Origin: Candidatus Aminicenantota bacterium | GTDB taxonomy: Bacteria; Acidobacteriota; Aminicenantia; UBA2199 | Reading direction: 5' to 3' | Length of the DNA: 9,088 bases | NCBI GenBank assembly: GCA_030620255.1 | Contig: JAUXFB010000026.1 | Coordinates: forward strand, 1 to 9,088 | Part shown: piece by piece, positions 1 to 6,263 of the stretch | Layout of the letters: the number at the start of each line of letters is the position of its first letter | How positions within the stretch are numbered: position 1 is the first letter of the stretch | Translations under genes and position numbers: made by a program | Notes under the pieces: model-generated | Told to the model about the DNA's origin: nothing | What the model saw: only the letters and a program-made list of their open reading frames with translations | Database searches by the model: none

Positions 1-759
1 ATCATTGAAGAAGTAAGACCTGACATTATATTTCATCTTGCAGCAATAACAAATGTTGGTTTTTCATGGAAAAATCAAAAATTAACCTATGAAGTGAATT
101 TTATTGGAAGTTTAAATATAATTGAGGCAGTAGAAAAATTCTCTTCTTCTGCAAGATTAGTTTTAATGAGTTCTGCGGAGCTTTATGGAAAAAATCAAGG
201 ACCTGTAAATGAGAACTCAGAAGTTTCTATACAAAATCCATATTCTTTATCAAAATATTCAATGGAATTATTGGGAGATATTTTTGTGTTATCAAAAAGC
301 CTCAACATTATAAAAATAAGGGCTTTTAATTTTACAGGCCCTGGTCAGGATAAAAAATTTGTATGTTCTGATTTTGCATATCAAATCGCTCAAATCGAAA
401 AGGGGGAAAAAGATCCTGTTATAAAGGTTGGAAATCTCTCTGTAAAAAGAGATTTTTCTGATGTAAGGGATATAGCGAAATATCTTAGTATAATTAGTAA
501 GAAAGGTGAGACAGGTAAAATCTATAATTTGTGTTCAGGCCATTCTTATTCTATAGAAGAGATACTTGAGATTTTACTCGAATTTTCAGTAAAGAAGATC
601 AAGATCATTGTTGATAAAAATAAGTTCAGACCCTCTGATATTCCGGTTCTTTCGGCTGATTGCACATTGTTGAGAGAAAAATTTGATTTATACCCTGATA
701 TTAGAATAGAAAAAACTCTTCTTGATCTTTTAAATTATTGGAGAAAGAGTGGGACCTGA
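1..759 (+). CDS. rmd: GDP-4-dehydro-6-deoxy-D-mannose reductase, 5' end outside window
   Basis: Extended short-chain dehydrogenase/reductase, expected to reduce GDP-4-keto-6-deoxy-D-mannose to GDP-D-rhamnose with NAD(P)H in the cytosol, feeding surface glycan synthesis. The frame is open from base 1 and the N-terminal Rossmann glycine motif lies upstream, so the GTG at 94 is internal rather than the start. Numbering from the window edge, the visible features are FHLAA (11-15), SSAE (57-60) and the catalytic YxxxK (Y81, K85). Further on come FTGPGQ, KVGNLSVKRDFSDVRD, and the C-terminal signature RPSDIPVL...ADC...TLLDLLNYWR. That signature favours the reductase over GDP-mannose 4,6-dehydratase, a close relative that remains possible. 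The family normally ends shortly after the YWR motif; here KSGT follows, encoded within the overlap with the next gene. Confidence 0.86.
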   Translation: MIEEVRPDIIFHLAAITNVGFSWKNQKLTYEVNFIGSLNIIEAVEKFSSSARLVLMSSAELYGKNQGPVNENSEVSIQNPYSLSKYSMELLGDIFVLSKSLNIIKIRAFNFTGPGQDKKFVCSDFAYQIAQIEKGEKDPVIKVGNLSVKRDFSDVRDIAKYLSIISKKGETGKIYNLCSGHSYSIEEILEILLEFSVKKIKIIVDKNKFRPSDIPVLSADCTLLREKFDLYPDIRIEKTLLDLLNYWRKSGT

Positions 760-767
760 CCCCTTAA
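749..767 (+). repeat. Short CCTGACC-TTAAG motif at the gene junction, copy A
   Basis: The bases CCTGACCCCTTAAG (754-767) recur at 6249-6260 as CCTGACC followed directly by TTAAG, differing by a 2-nt indel. Here the motif spans the end of the reductase gene and contributes the first codons of the glycosyltransferase, including its GTG start. It resembles, from memory, short dispersed motifs associated with REP/RAYT elements in environmental genomes; that link is inference. Two short copies could also be chance. Confidence 0.33.
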
Positions 768-1861
768 GAATTCATATTGTAATAGATAAATTTAATACAG
801 GTGGGGGTATTGAACATATTTATCAAATTTCAAAAGGCATAACAAATGTAAATTTTGGAATATTTGCAGAAAATGGCAAAACAAAAGATAAATTTAAGGG
901 CTTGGATAATGTAAAAATTTATGATAAGGGATTTAACCCTGAATATGTACTTGAGAAAAGACCTGATATAGTTCATATCCATCATTTAAGGCCATTGCTC
1001 TCTTTTTTGAAGAATCCTTTTGCAAAATATAATATTCCAATAATCTTTACTGCTCATGGGTTACACATCCATAAGTATGAATTTTCAAAAAGCCTGAAAA
1101 AAAGGCTTAAATATTTTTTAAGGTTTAATCTTGAAAAGAATGTTTTAAAAAAGATAGATAGAGTAATTGCAGTTTCAAAAGAGGATACTATATTTCTTCA
1201 AGAGAAGTACAAATTGAAAAATGTTACTTATTTGACAAATGGAATTGATTTTTCAAAAATTAATATTTCTAATAGATCTAAGATCGATTTAAGGGAAGAT
1301 ATAAATCTTTGTATGGACCATTTTTTGTTTGTAACAGTTGCAAGATTTGATTACCAAAAGGGATATGATGTTTTGATCAGAGCAATATATCTTTTGAAAG
1401 ATTTTATTAAAAATAGAAAAGTTAAATTTATTTTTGTTGGAAAAGGTGATAAATTTGAAGAAATGAAGAAATTATCAGAAAAATTGTCAGTTTCCGAATA
1501 TATCTATTTCTTTGGAGAGAGAAAAGATGTTTATAATATAATAAAATGCAGTGATTGCTTTATTCTACCTTCAAGATGGGAGGGTCTGCCAATTGTTTTA
1601 ATAGAAACTGGGTTTTTAAAGGTGCCAGTTATTGCATCAAATACTTATGGTAATAGAGAGATTATAAGGAAAAAAAATGGAGTTCTCTTTGAAAATCAAA
1701 ACATAGAAGATCTAACTGAAAATATCAAAAAAGTTATTGAACATAAGAATTATTTAAATGAATATTCAGAAAATTTATTCCAGGAAGTAAAAAAAAATTA
1801 TAGTATTGAAAATATGATTTCAGGAATTAAACAGATATATTTTTCTTATAAAAAATATTAA
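749..1861 (+). CDS. GT4-family glycosyltransferase (GT-B fold)
   Basis: A 370-residue retaining glycosyltransferase of family GT4, expected to move a sugar from a nucleotide donor to a glycan acceptor at the cytosolic membrane face. The N-terminal domain shows NTGGGIEHI (16-23) and FTAHG (100-104). The C-terminal donor-binding domain has VARFDYQKG (R199, K204, the usual phosphate contacts), FVGKGD (229-234), and the EX7E motif (E278, E286) in the block WEGLPIVLIE. The start is the GTG at 749: a stop in the same frame lies at 731-733, no ATG is available, and GGAG at 740-743 is correctly spaced. The gene overlaps the reductase by 11 bp, implying translational coupling. Because the upstream gene makes a GDP-deoxyhexose, GDP-D-rhamnose is a plausible donor, but this is contextual inference. 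It is convergent with the next gene, with only 16 bp between stops and no visible terminator. Confidence 0.93.
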   Translation: MGPDPLRIHIVIDKFNTGGGIEHIYQISKGITNVNFGIFAENGKTKDKFKGLDNVKIYDKGFNPEYVLEKRPDIVHIHHLRPLLSFLKNPFAKYNIPIIFTAHGLHIHKYEFSKSLKKRLKYFLRFNLEKNVLKKIDRVIAVSKEDTIFLQEKYKLKNVTYLTNGIDFSKINISNRSKIDLREDINLCMDHFLFVTVARFDYQKGYDVLIRAIYLLKDFIKNRKVKFIFVGKGDKFEEMKKLSEKLSVSEYIYFFGERKDVYNIIKCSDCFILPSRWEGLPIVLIETGFLKVPVIASNTYGNREIIRKKNGVLFENQNIEDLTENIKKVIEHKNYLNEYSENLFQEVKKNYSIENMISGIKQIYFSYKKY

Positions 1862-1877
1862 ACCCAAGAACTTAGAA

Positions 1878-3554
1878 TTAATAAAGCCCTATATTTTTTA
1901 AGTATATTGTCCCCTGTGTTCCTGAAAATGCGTTTGCATTATTTATTGAAAAGAATATTGAGCTTATATTATTGAGCCCGGGGGCTGCTTTATTTCCAAA
2001 AATCACATAGAATTTTTTAAATGGGATTTGGATTTTTTTCCACTCTTTATCAGAAAGAAATGAGTGCCTGTACCATGTTTCAGAGCTCTTTGTTTTGGTT
2101 CTGAACTCAATCCAGAATCTCATTTTCTTATTTGATCTGGTTTCGAATAGGAATCCTTTAAATCTTGAAAGATTGAATCTATTCCTATTTGATATTACAG
2201 ACCAGAAATCCTTTTTTTCTCTTTCTTTTTTTAAATTAAACTTGAAAGTTGTAATTAATTCTCCTTCTGAATTTCTATTATAAGTAAGATCACCCATTGA
2301 AAGTTTATTATTTTCTATTTTGAAGAATCCTTCTCTGTTAAACAATAATTTCCTTAAATTAGGTTCAATCTTTTCTTGAAATGTTTTTCTATATCCAACA
2401 AAGAATGGATTTGTGAAAATCCATGGAATTTTATTAAATTTATTATTAGTTACAAATATTTCTGCTCTATAAACGCCTGGTTTTTTTACAGGGATTTCCA
2501 ATCTATGTTTTAAGTTGTTCTGAAATTTTTTATATACTTTCCCATCTTTTTTTATAATTATGTTTGTTTGAAAATTAAAGGGCAATTTAACAATAATTTT
2601 ACCATATATTGAATCTGTGCTGCTTCCCATTTCTATTCTTTCTCTATTTGAAGTTATAAAATATGTTTCAAATCCATTTGCAGTAGCAATTGATTCTATA
2701 ACACTGAAAAAGGCGCCTTTTCTTAAAGAAGATATGATTATTGATGCTGATTTGTATGGGTCTTTTTCTATTTCTTTGTCTATTTTTACATAAATGTTAA
2801 AGATCTTAAACATTGCTCTATAAGATGGAAAATTAAGTTGGAAATTTTTGGATATTGGTAATTTAGCATGGCAGTCAAGTGCATAAATAGCATAATATTT
2901 TCCTGTTGAACACAGGGAATCAAGTTTCCTGATATTTTCTTCTGGATATTGGATTGTTTTCATAAGTGCATAACTTGAATTAAAAATATATTGAAGCGGA
3001 AATGAAAGTAAATTCAGTATACTTGTCTTTCTTGCACTACTGTAAGAGTTTAAAACCTCAATCCCGGTAAAGTCTTTAATATCCCAGTCTGTCCATGGTA
3101 TTTTATCATCAAACGGATGAGATATAAAACATACACCATCATCATCTATAACTTCATTTATGGCTTCCTGTGGTTCCGGGGGGAAGATATAATCTGGAAT
3201 TTTGTAACCAACTGCAGCTAAATGTCCTGAATTAAGTGAAAATTCAGAGCCTCCAATTAGAAGTACATTGTTTAACCAGGAAGTGGATCTTGAGGATTTA
3301 ATATTTGGTTCTCCATGATCTGTTAATATTACAAAATCCAGTTTTAGCTGGGAAGCAGCTTTTGTTATATCATCTATAGTGCCTTTTCCATCAGAAAAGA
3401 TTGAATGCATGTGATAAGTGCCTTTTTTATAAAATGATTGTAATGGGTTCATGTTTATCTCTTTGTGATATAGGAAAATGGAAAAAATTGTAAGAATTGT
3501 TATAATTATCAAACTGATAAGAATATATTTTATTATTTTTTTATATTTTTTCAT
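1878..3554 (-). CDS. Membrane-anchored PHP-domain metallohydrolase (CehA/McbA-like)
   Basis: A 558-residue protein. Residues 1-30 form a basic N-terminus and one hydrophobic helix (about 7-29), so the rest is probably outside the cytoplasmic membrane. A PHP domain follows at about 45-230 with a complete set of metal ligands: HMHSIFSDG (H48, H50, D55), LTDHG (D79, H80), GSEF...GH (E104, H111), SHPF (H146) and LDCH (D227, H229). This pattern fits the CehA/McbA type of PHP hydrolase. Residues about 300-385 look beta-rich, and the last 140 (GDLTYN... to GTIYLKNIGLY) resemble a jelly-roll carbohydrate-binding domain. The substrate is unknown; a phosphoester or ester in surface polymers is a guess. 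The ATG at 3554 is preceded by AAGAGGAAA (3561-3569). It is divergent from the oxidoreductase gene and has its own promoter. Confidence 0.88.
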   Translation of the reverse strand: MKKYKKIIKYILISLIIITILTIFSIFLYHKEINMNPLQSFYKKGTYHMHSIFSDGKGTIDDITKAASQLKLDFVILTDHGEPNIKSSRSTSWLNNVLLIGGSEFSLNSGHLAAVGYKIPDYIFPPEPQEAINEVIDDDGVCFISHPFDDKIPWTDWDIKDFTGIEVLNSYSSARKTSILNLLSFPLQYIFNSSYALMKTIQYPEENIRKLDSLCSTGKYYAIYALDCHAKLPISKNFQLNFPSYRAMFKIFNIYVKIDKEIEKDPYKSASIIISSLRKGAFFSVIESIATANGFETYFITSNRERIEMGSSTDSIYGKIIVKLPFNFQTNIIIKKDGKVYKKFQNNLKHRLEIPVKKPGVYRAEIFVTNNKFNKIPWIFTNPFFVGYRKTFQEKIEPNLRKLLFNREGFFKIENNKLSMGDLTYNRNSEGELITTFKFNLKKEREKKDFWSVISNRNRFNLSRFKGFLFETRSNKKMRFWIEFRTKTKSSETWYRHSFLSDKEWKKIQIPFKKFYVIFGNKAAPGLNNISSIFFSINNANAFSGTQGTIYLKNIGLY

Positions 3555-3580
3555 CTTTTATTTCCTCTTAAAAGTGTTAC

Positions 3581-3609
3581 ATTATAACAATACATAGCAA
3601 AAAAGACAA
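3581..3609 (-). promoter_or_regulatory. Sigma70-type promoter for the PHP hydrolase gene
   Basis: On the minus strand, TTGTCT (3609-3604, four of six consensus bases) is followed after exactly 17 bp by a perfect TATAAT (3586-3581). Transcription would begin near 3574, giving a leader of about 20 nt that contains the AAGAGGAAA ribosome site before the ATG at 3554. The -10 match and spacing are seen directly; activity is inferred. Confidence 0.6.
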
Positions 3610-3627
3610 GAATCATATCTTTTGTCT
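3604..3627. promoter_or_regulatory. Inverted repeat between divergent promoters, possible operator
   Basis: AGACAA (3604-3609) and TTGTCT (3622-3627) are perfect inverted arms separated by 12 bp. The left arm is itself the minus-strand -35 element, and the right arm ends one base before the plus-strand -35 at 3629. A protein bound here could affect both promoters. The arms are short, so chance is not excluded. Confidence 0.3.
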
Positions 3628-3628
3628 G

Positions 3629-3657
3629 TTGACATAATTTTAATAATTTCTTATTAT
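3629..3657 (+). promoter_or_regulatory. Near-consensus sigma70 promoter for the oxidoreductase operon
   Basis: A perfect TTGACA (3629-3634) is separated by 17 bp from TATTAT (3652-3657, five of six). Transcription would start near 3664, leaving a leader of about 24 nt that holds the AAGGAGG ribosome site at 3675-3681, six bases before the ATG at 3688. This is one of the strongest promoter and ribosome-site combinations in the window and suggests high expression. Confidence 0.75.
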
Positions 3658-3687
3658 ATAAAGAATCATTGAAAAAGGAGGAATATA

Positions 3688-5052
3688 ATGAAAAAATATG
3701 ATGTGATTATAATTGGTGGTGGACCTTCAGCTATAATATCTGGTGTCACTGCTATCAAACAAAGCAAGGGTAAAAGTTTTTTAATGATCAAAGAAGATGA
3801 AAAAGGCTTGGCCCCCTGTGGAATACCTTACATATTTCATGATCTTGGAGATGTATCAACAAATGAAATGGGACCAAAACCTTTTGTGAATGCTGGTGGC
3901 GAAGTTTTGATTGACCATGTTAATAATGTAGATACGAAAAACAAAAAGATAGAAACTGATAAAGGTGAGACTTATGAATATGAGAAACTTGTATTTGCAA
4001 CCGGTTCTGTTCCAATTGAACCAAAATTTATACAGGGATATGATCTCGAGGGTGTAGAGTATATTAAAAAGAGATATGATTATATTAAGGATTTAAAAGT
4101 TAAAACTGATAATGCTAAAAAGATTATCATAATTGGTGGTGGGTTTATTGGTTGTGAATTTGCTGATCAGTTAGTAAAATTCAAAGATAAAGAAATATCT
4201 TTAGTTGAGATGCAAGAACACTGTTTATACCAGGCTTTTTCACCTGATATTGCACAACAAGCGGATGAAGTCCTGGAACATGCTGGTATTAAAGTATATA
4301 TAAATTCAAAAGTTAAAAAGATTATTGGTGAAAATGGAAAAGCAACTGGGGTAGAACTTGATAATGGTTCAATTTTCAATGCAGATCTTGTAATATGCTC
4401 AATAGGATATATACCAGATACAAAACTTGCTAAAGAAGCTGGAATTAATATTAATAAAAATGGTGCTATTAGTGTTGATAATTATCTAAGAACAAGTGAA
4501 AAGGATGTTTTTGCTGTAGGTGATTGTGCTGGAACAATAGGTTTTATAACTGGTAGGACTGATAATGTTATGCTTGCTTCAACTGCAACAGCAGAAGCAA
4601 GAGTTCTTGGATACAACCTGTTTAATATAAAACTTTTAAGAAATTTTGGTGGAGTATTATCAGTTTTTTCAACTGAATTAAATGGAAAAGCCTTTGCCTC
4701 AACTGGAGCTATTGAACAAACTGCTAAACAGGCGAACGTCTCTTATGTGATCGGAGAATTTCAAGCTGTTGACCGTCATCCAGCAGCCATAGAAGATAGC
4801 TCAAAACTTTTTGTAAGACTGATTGTTTCTCCAGGAGATGGATCAATTATAGGAGGAGAATTAGTTGGCGGTAAATCAATTGGAGAAATGATCAATATAA
4901 TCAGTCTGGCTATTCAAAAATCTGTAACAGTGTATGAATTTGTATCTTTTCAGGTTGGTACTCATCCTCTACTTACAACAGCACCTACACAATATGTATT
5001 AATAAAAGCAGCAGAGAATGCTATTGCAAATATAGAAGCAAGCAGGAACTAA
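3688..5052 (+). CDS. FAD-dependent NADH oxidase/CoA-disulfide reductase family enzyme
   Basis: A 454-residue cytosolic flavoprotein of the pyridine nucleotide-disulfide oxidoreductase superfamily. The FAD motif IIGGGPSA (8-15) comes first. PCGIPY (43-48) follows and places a single candidate redox cysteine, C44, where CoA-disulfide reductases, NADH oxidases and NADH peroxidases carry theirs. Then come ATGS (105-108), the NAD(P)H-binding IIGGGFIGCEFAD (148-160), the second FAD motif VFAVGDC (274-280) and a C-terminal dimerisation domain with GTHPLLTTAPT (424-434). No rhodanese domain is fused, unlike some persulfide reductases. NADH-dependent reduction of CoA disulfide, polysulfide/persulfide, peroxide or oxygen are all possible; the sequence does not decide. 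The ATG at 3688 is supported by a strong ribosome site. It is the first gene of a plus-strand run and lies 41 bp before a membrane-protein gene. Confidence 0.92.
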   Translation: MKKYDVIIIGGGPSAIISGVTAIKQSKGKSFLMIKEDEKGLAPCGIPYIFHDLGDVSTNEMGPKPFVNAGGEVLIDHVNNVDTKNKKIETDKGETYEYEKLVFATGSVPIEPKFIQGYDLEGVEYIKKRYDYIKDLKVKTDNAKKIIIIGGGFIGCEFADQLVKFKDKEISLVEMQEHCLYQAFSPDIAQQADEVLEHAGIKVYINSKVKKIIGENGKATGVELDNGSIFNADLVICSIGYIPDTKLAKEAGININKNGAISVDNYLRTSEKDVFAVGDCAGTIGFITGRTDNVMLASTATAEARVLGYNLFNIKLLRNFGGVLSVFSTELNGKAFASTGAIEQTAKQANVSYVIGEFQAVDRHPAAIEDSSKLFVRLIVSPGDGSIIGGELVGGKSIGEMINIISLAIQKSVTVYEFVSFQVGTHPLLTTAPTQYVLIKAAENAIANIEASRN

Positions 5053-5093
5053 AAAAAATCATATCATATTAAATAAGTTATCAAAAATGAATA

Positions 5094-5552
5094 ATGAAGC
5101 TAATTATCGTTAAAGCTGCGCCGGCTGGAGTTTACATTGCATTCAGCATTGCTCTTTATATCTGGCATGTGGCCACATCAATACTTGGTGTTTTTATTGC
5201 CGACTATTTCGATATCAGTGATTTCATTCCAGACATAAAAGATGATTTAAAAAAAATGAGCATATGCTCATTTATAGCATTATCTCTATTTCTTTCAGTA
5301 CTCTATATCGCTCAACACCCATGGATATTTCCAATTTATGTTTTACTTTTCTTTTTTTCTCTAAAAATTGCCTATCTGGATTCAAACCAGGGTTTTTTGT
5401 TTACTATACTTGGAACTAATATAGCGGGAATGGTTGGTTTTATTTCCATTGTTAAATGGATAAATTTGAAAGGCATATTTTTTCTATACTTGATTTTCTT
5501 CATTGCCTTTTTAATTTTATATCAAAAAAATCAAAGGAAAAGACGTCAATGA
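5094..5552 (+). CDS. Unrecognised five-helix membrane protein
   Basis: A 152-residue hydrophobic protein that I do not recognise. It has about five predicted membrane segments (roughly 11-36, 56-74, 77-95, 101-121 and 126-144) and a basic C-terminus KNQRKRRQ, which by the positive-inside rule should be cytoplasmic. A short soluble stretch rich in D and K (about 38-54) lies between helices 1 and 2. No catalytic motif is evident; H25 and H75 are the only histidines. A stop in the same frame at 5088-5090 forces the start to 5094 or later, but no Shine-Dalgarno sequence precedes it, so translation may rely on coupling or an A-rich leader. It lies 41 bp after the oxidoreductase gene on the same strand, so cotranscription is likely. 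The composition and length suggest a real gene. Confidence 0.68.
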   Translation: MKLIIVKAAPAGVYIAFSIALYIWHVATSILGVFIADYFDISDFIPDIKDDLKKMSICSFIALSLFLSVLYIAQHPWIFPIYVLLFFFSLKIAYLDSNQGFLFTILGTNIAGMVGFISIVKWINLKGIFFLYLIFFIAFLILYQKNQRKRRQ

Positions 5553-5623
5553 AATCGCAATTAATCAAAGAACTTATTGCACCTCATTTCAACAAAATCC
5601 CTAAGATGAAAAAAGGATTATGA
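5549..5623 (+). CDS. Possible 24-codon ORF coupled to the membrane-protein gene
   Basis: An ATG at 5549 overlaps the TGA of the preceding gene in an ATGA arrangement and opens a 24-residue frame (start MKSQLIKELIAP, end KMKKGL) ending at 5623. AAAGGA lies upstream but somewhat far away (about 11 nt). The product is basic with a short amphipathic-looking start and matches nothing I recognise. It could be a small coupled peptide, a decayed gene start, or chance; the overlap is its only real support. Confidence 0.22.
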   Translation: MKSQLIKELIAPHFNKIPKMKKGL

Positions 5624-5645
5624 TCAGGGGACCTCTTCTGAAAAA

Positions 5646-6122
5646 GTGAAAAATAAAAAATATATTGTCAGTGCCTGCCTTATCGGAAAGAACTGCAGGT
5701 ATGATGGTGATAACATGCTGAATAAAAGGGTGGTTGATCTTCTTGACAAACAGGATTATATTTCAGTTTGCCCTGAAGAACTCGGAGGATTGAAAATTCC
5801 CCGCCCTCCTGCTGAAATTGTTTCAATTAAACCCGGTGAAAACATCCCGTCTGAAAGGAGGGTTTTAGACAGAGACAAAAAGGATGTTACCTGTTTGTTT
5901 AATGAAGGCGCAAAGAAAACCCTGGAAATGTTAAGATCAAATGGAATTAAGACTGCCATTTTAAAAGATAAAAGCCCATCCTGCGGGAGCAGGTTCATCT
6001 ATAGCGGAGATTTTTCCGGAAACCTGGTTGAAGGTACAGGTATAACAGCAGCTCTTTTACAAGAGAACGGTATAACGGTCCTTGATGAAAATAATTTTGA
6101 AGAAAAACTAGAATTAAAATAA
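5646..6122 (+). CDS. DUF523 protein, TudS-like [4Fe-4S] desulfidase family
   Basis: A 158-residue protein of normal family length. DUF523 includes YbbK and TudS, an iron-sulfur enzyme that removes sulfur from thiouracil through a [4Fe-5S] intermediate. Signatures are VSACLIGKNCRYDG (8-21), VCPEELGGL.IPRPPAEI (41-58), LKDKSPSCGS (106-115) and GTGITAALLQENGI (130-143). C11, C42 and C113 lie in the three conserved positions expected to bind the cluster, leaving one iron free; C17 and C83 are extra. The start is the GTG at 5646, 22 bp after the small ORF; its ribosome site is poor (AGGGG at 5626-5630 is about 15 nt away). Six lines counted by hand (5701-6060) give 147 G+C of 360, about 41%, well above neighbouring genes, which suggests a different origin or expression class. 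The natural substrate is unknown. Confidence 0.92.
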   Translation: MKNKKYIVSACLIGKNCRYDGDNMLNKRVVDLLDKQDYISVCPEELGGLKIPRPPAEIVSIKPGENIPSERRVLDRDKKDVTCLFNEGAKKTLEMLRSNGIKTAILKDKSPSCGSRFIYSGDFSGNLVEGTGITAALLQENGITVLDENNFEEKLELK

Positions 6123-6144
6123 CCGGACATTTATTCTTTACAAT

Positions 6145-6170
6145 CTTTTTTATTTATTAAAGTAAAAAAG
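6145..6170. terminator. Weak A/T hairpin between convergent genes, possible terminator
   Basis: CTTTTTTA (6145-6152) and TAAAAAAG (6163-6170) are perfect 8-bp inverted arms with a 10-nt loop, 23 bp after the stop at 6122. The arms are almost only A/T, so the stem is weak, but it offers a T run on both strands and lies where a bidirectional terminator is expected. Confidence 0.22.
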
Positions 6171-6180
6171 TTAAGAAACA

Positions 6181-6240
6181 TATTAATTGAGTTATTTCCA
6201 GTATGAGAGCTTTTGTCTTTTTTTACTTTTTACTTTCTAC
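6181..6240 (+). repeat. Dispersed composite repeat, copy 1 (core plus pyrimidine heptamers)
   Basis: The core at 6181-6214 starts TATTAATTGAGTTATTTCC and matches 7915-7948 at 31 of 34 positions. After a 10-nt insertion relative to copy 2, both continue with the same heptamers ACTTTTT and ACTTTCT then ACT. AAAGTTA precedes both cores (6167-6173 here), at slightly different distances. The repeat fills the gap between convergent genes. It is not an element I recognise. Confidence 0.62.
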
Positions 6241-6245
6241 TGTCA

Positions 6246-6260
6246 AGTCCTGACCTTAAG
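6246..6260 (+). repeat. Short CCTGACC-TTAAG motif, copy B
   Basis: CCTGACC (6249-6255) followed directly by TTAAG (6256-6260) matches the motif at 754-767 except for a 2-nt indel. It lies 3 bp from the phosphodiesterase stop codon and directly after the short heptamer run of the composite repeat, with which it also keeps a 7-nt register. Significance is uncertain. Confidence 0.33.
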
Positions 6261-6263
6261 CTC

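Noticed and set aside
1862..1877. Terminator between the convergent glycosyltransferase and PHP genes
   Set aside because: Only 16 bp separate the stops and no inverted repeat with a T run was found.
2095..2283. Small plus-strand ORF inside the PHP gene
   Set aside because: It lies antisense within a well-supported gene and its composition follows from the opposite strand; no ribosome site.
4167..4379. Small minus-strand ORF inside the flavoenzyme gene
   Set aside because: Antisense to a conserved domain; serine/cysteine-rich product with no recognisable feature.
5626..5634. AGGGGACCT as a third copy of the CCTGACC-TTAAG motif
   Set aside because: Only GGGACCT is shared with the 749 copy; the CCTGACC and TTAAG parts are absent.
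5756..5998. Minus-strand ORF inside the TudS-like gene
   Set aside because: Antisense shadow; the plus-strand frame carries all the family motifs.
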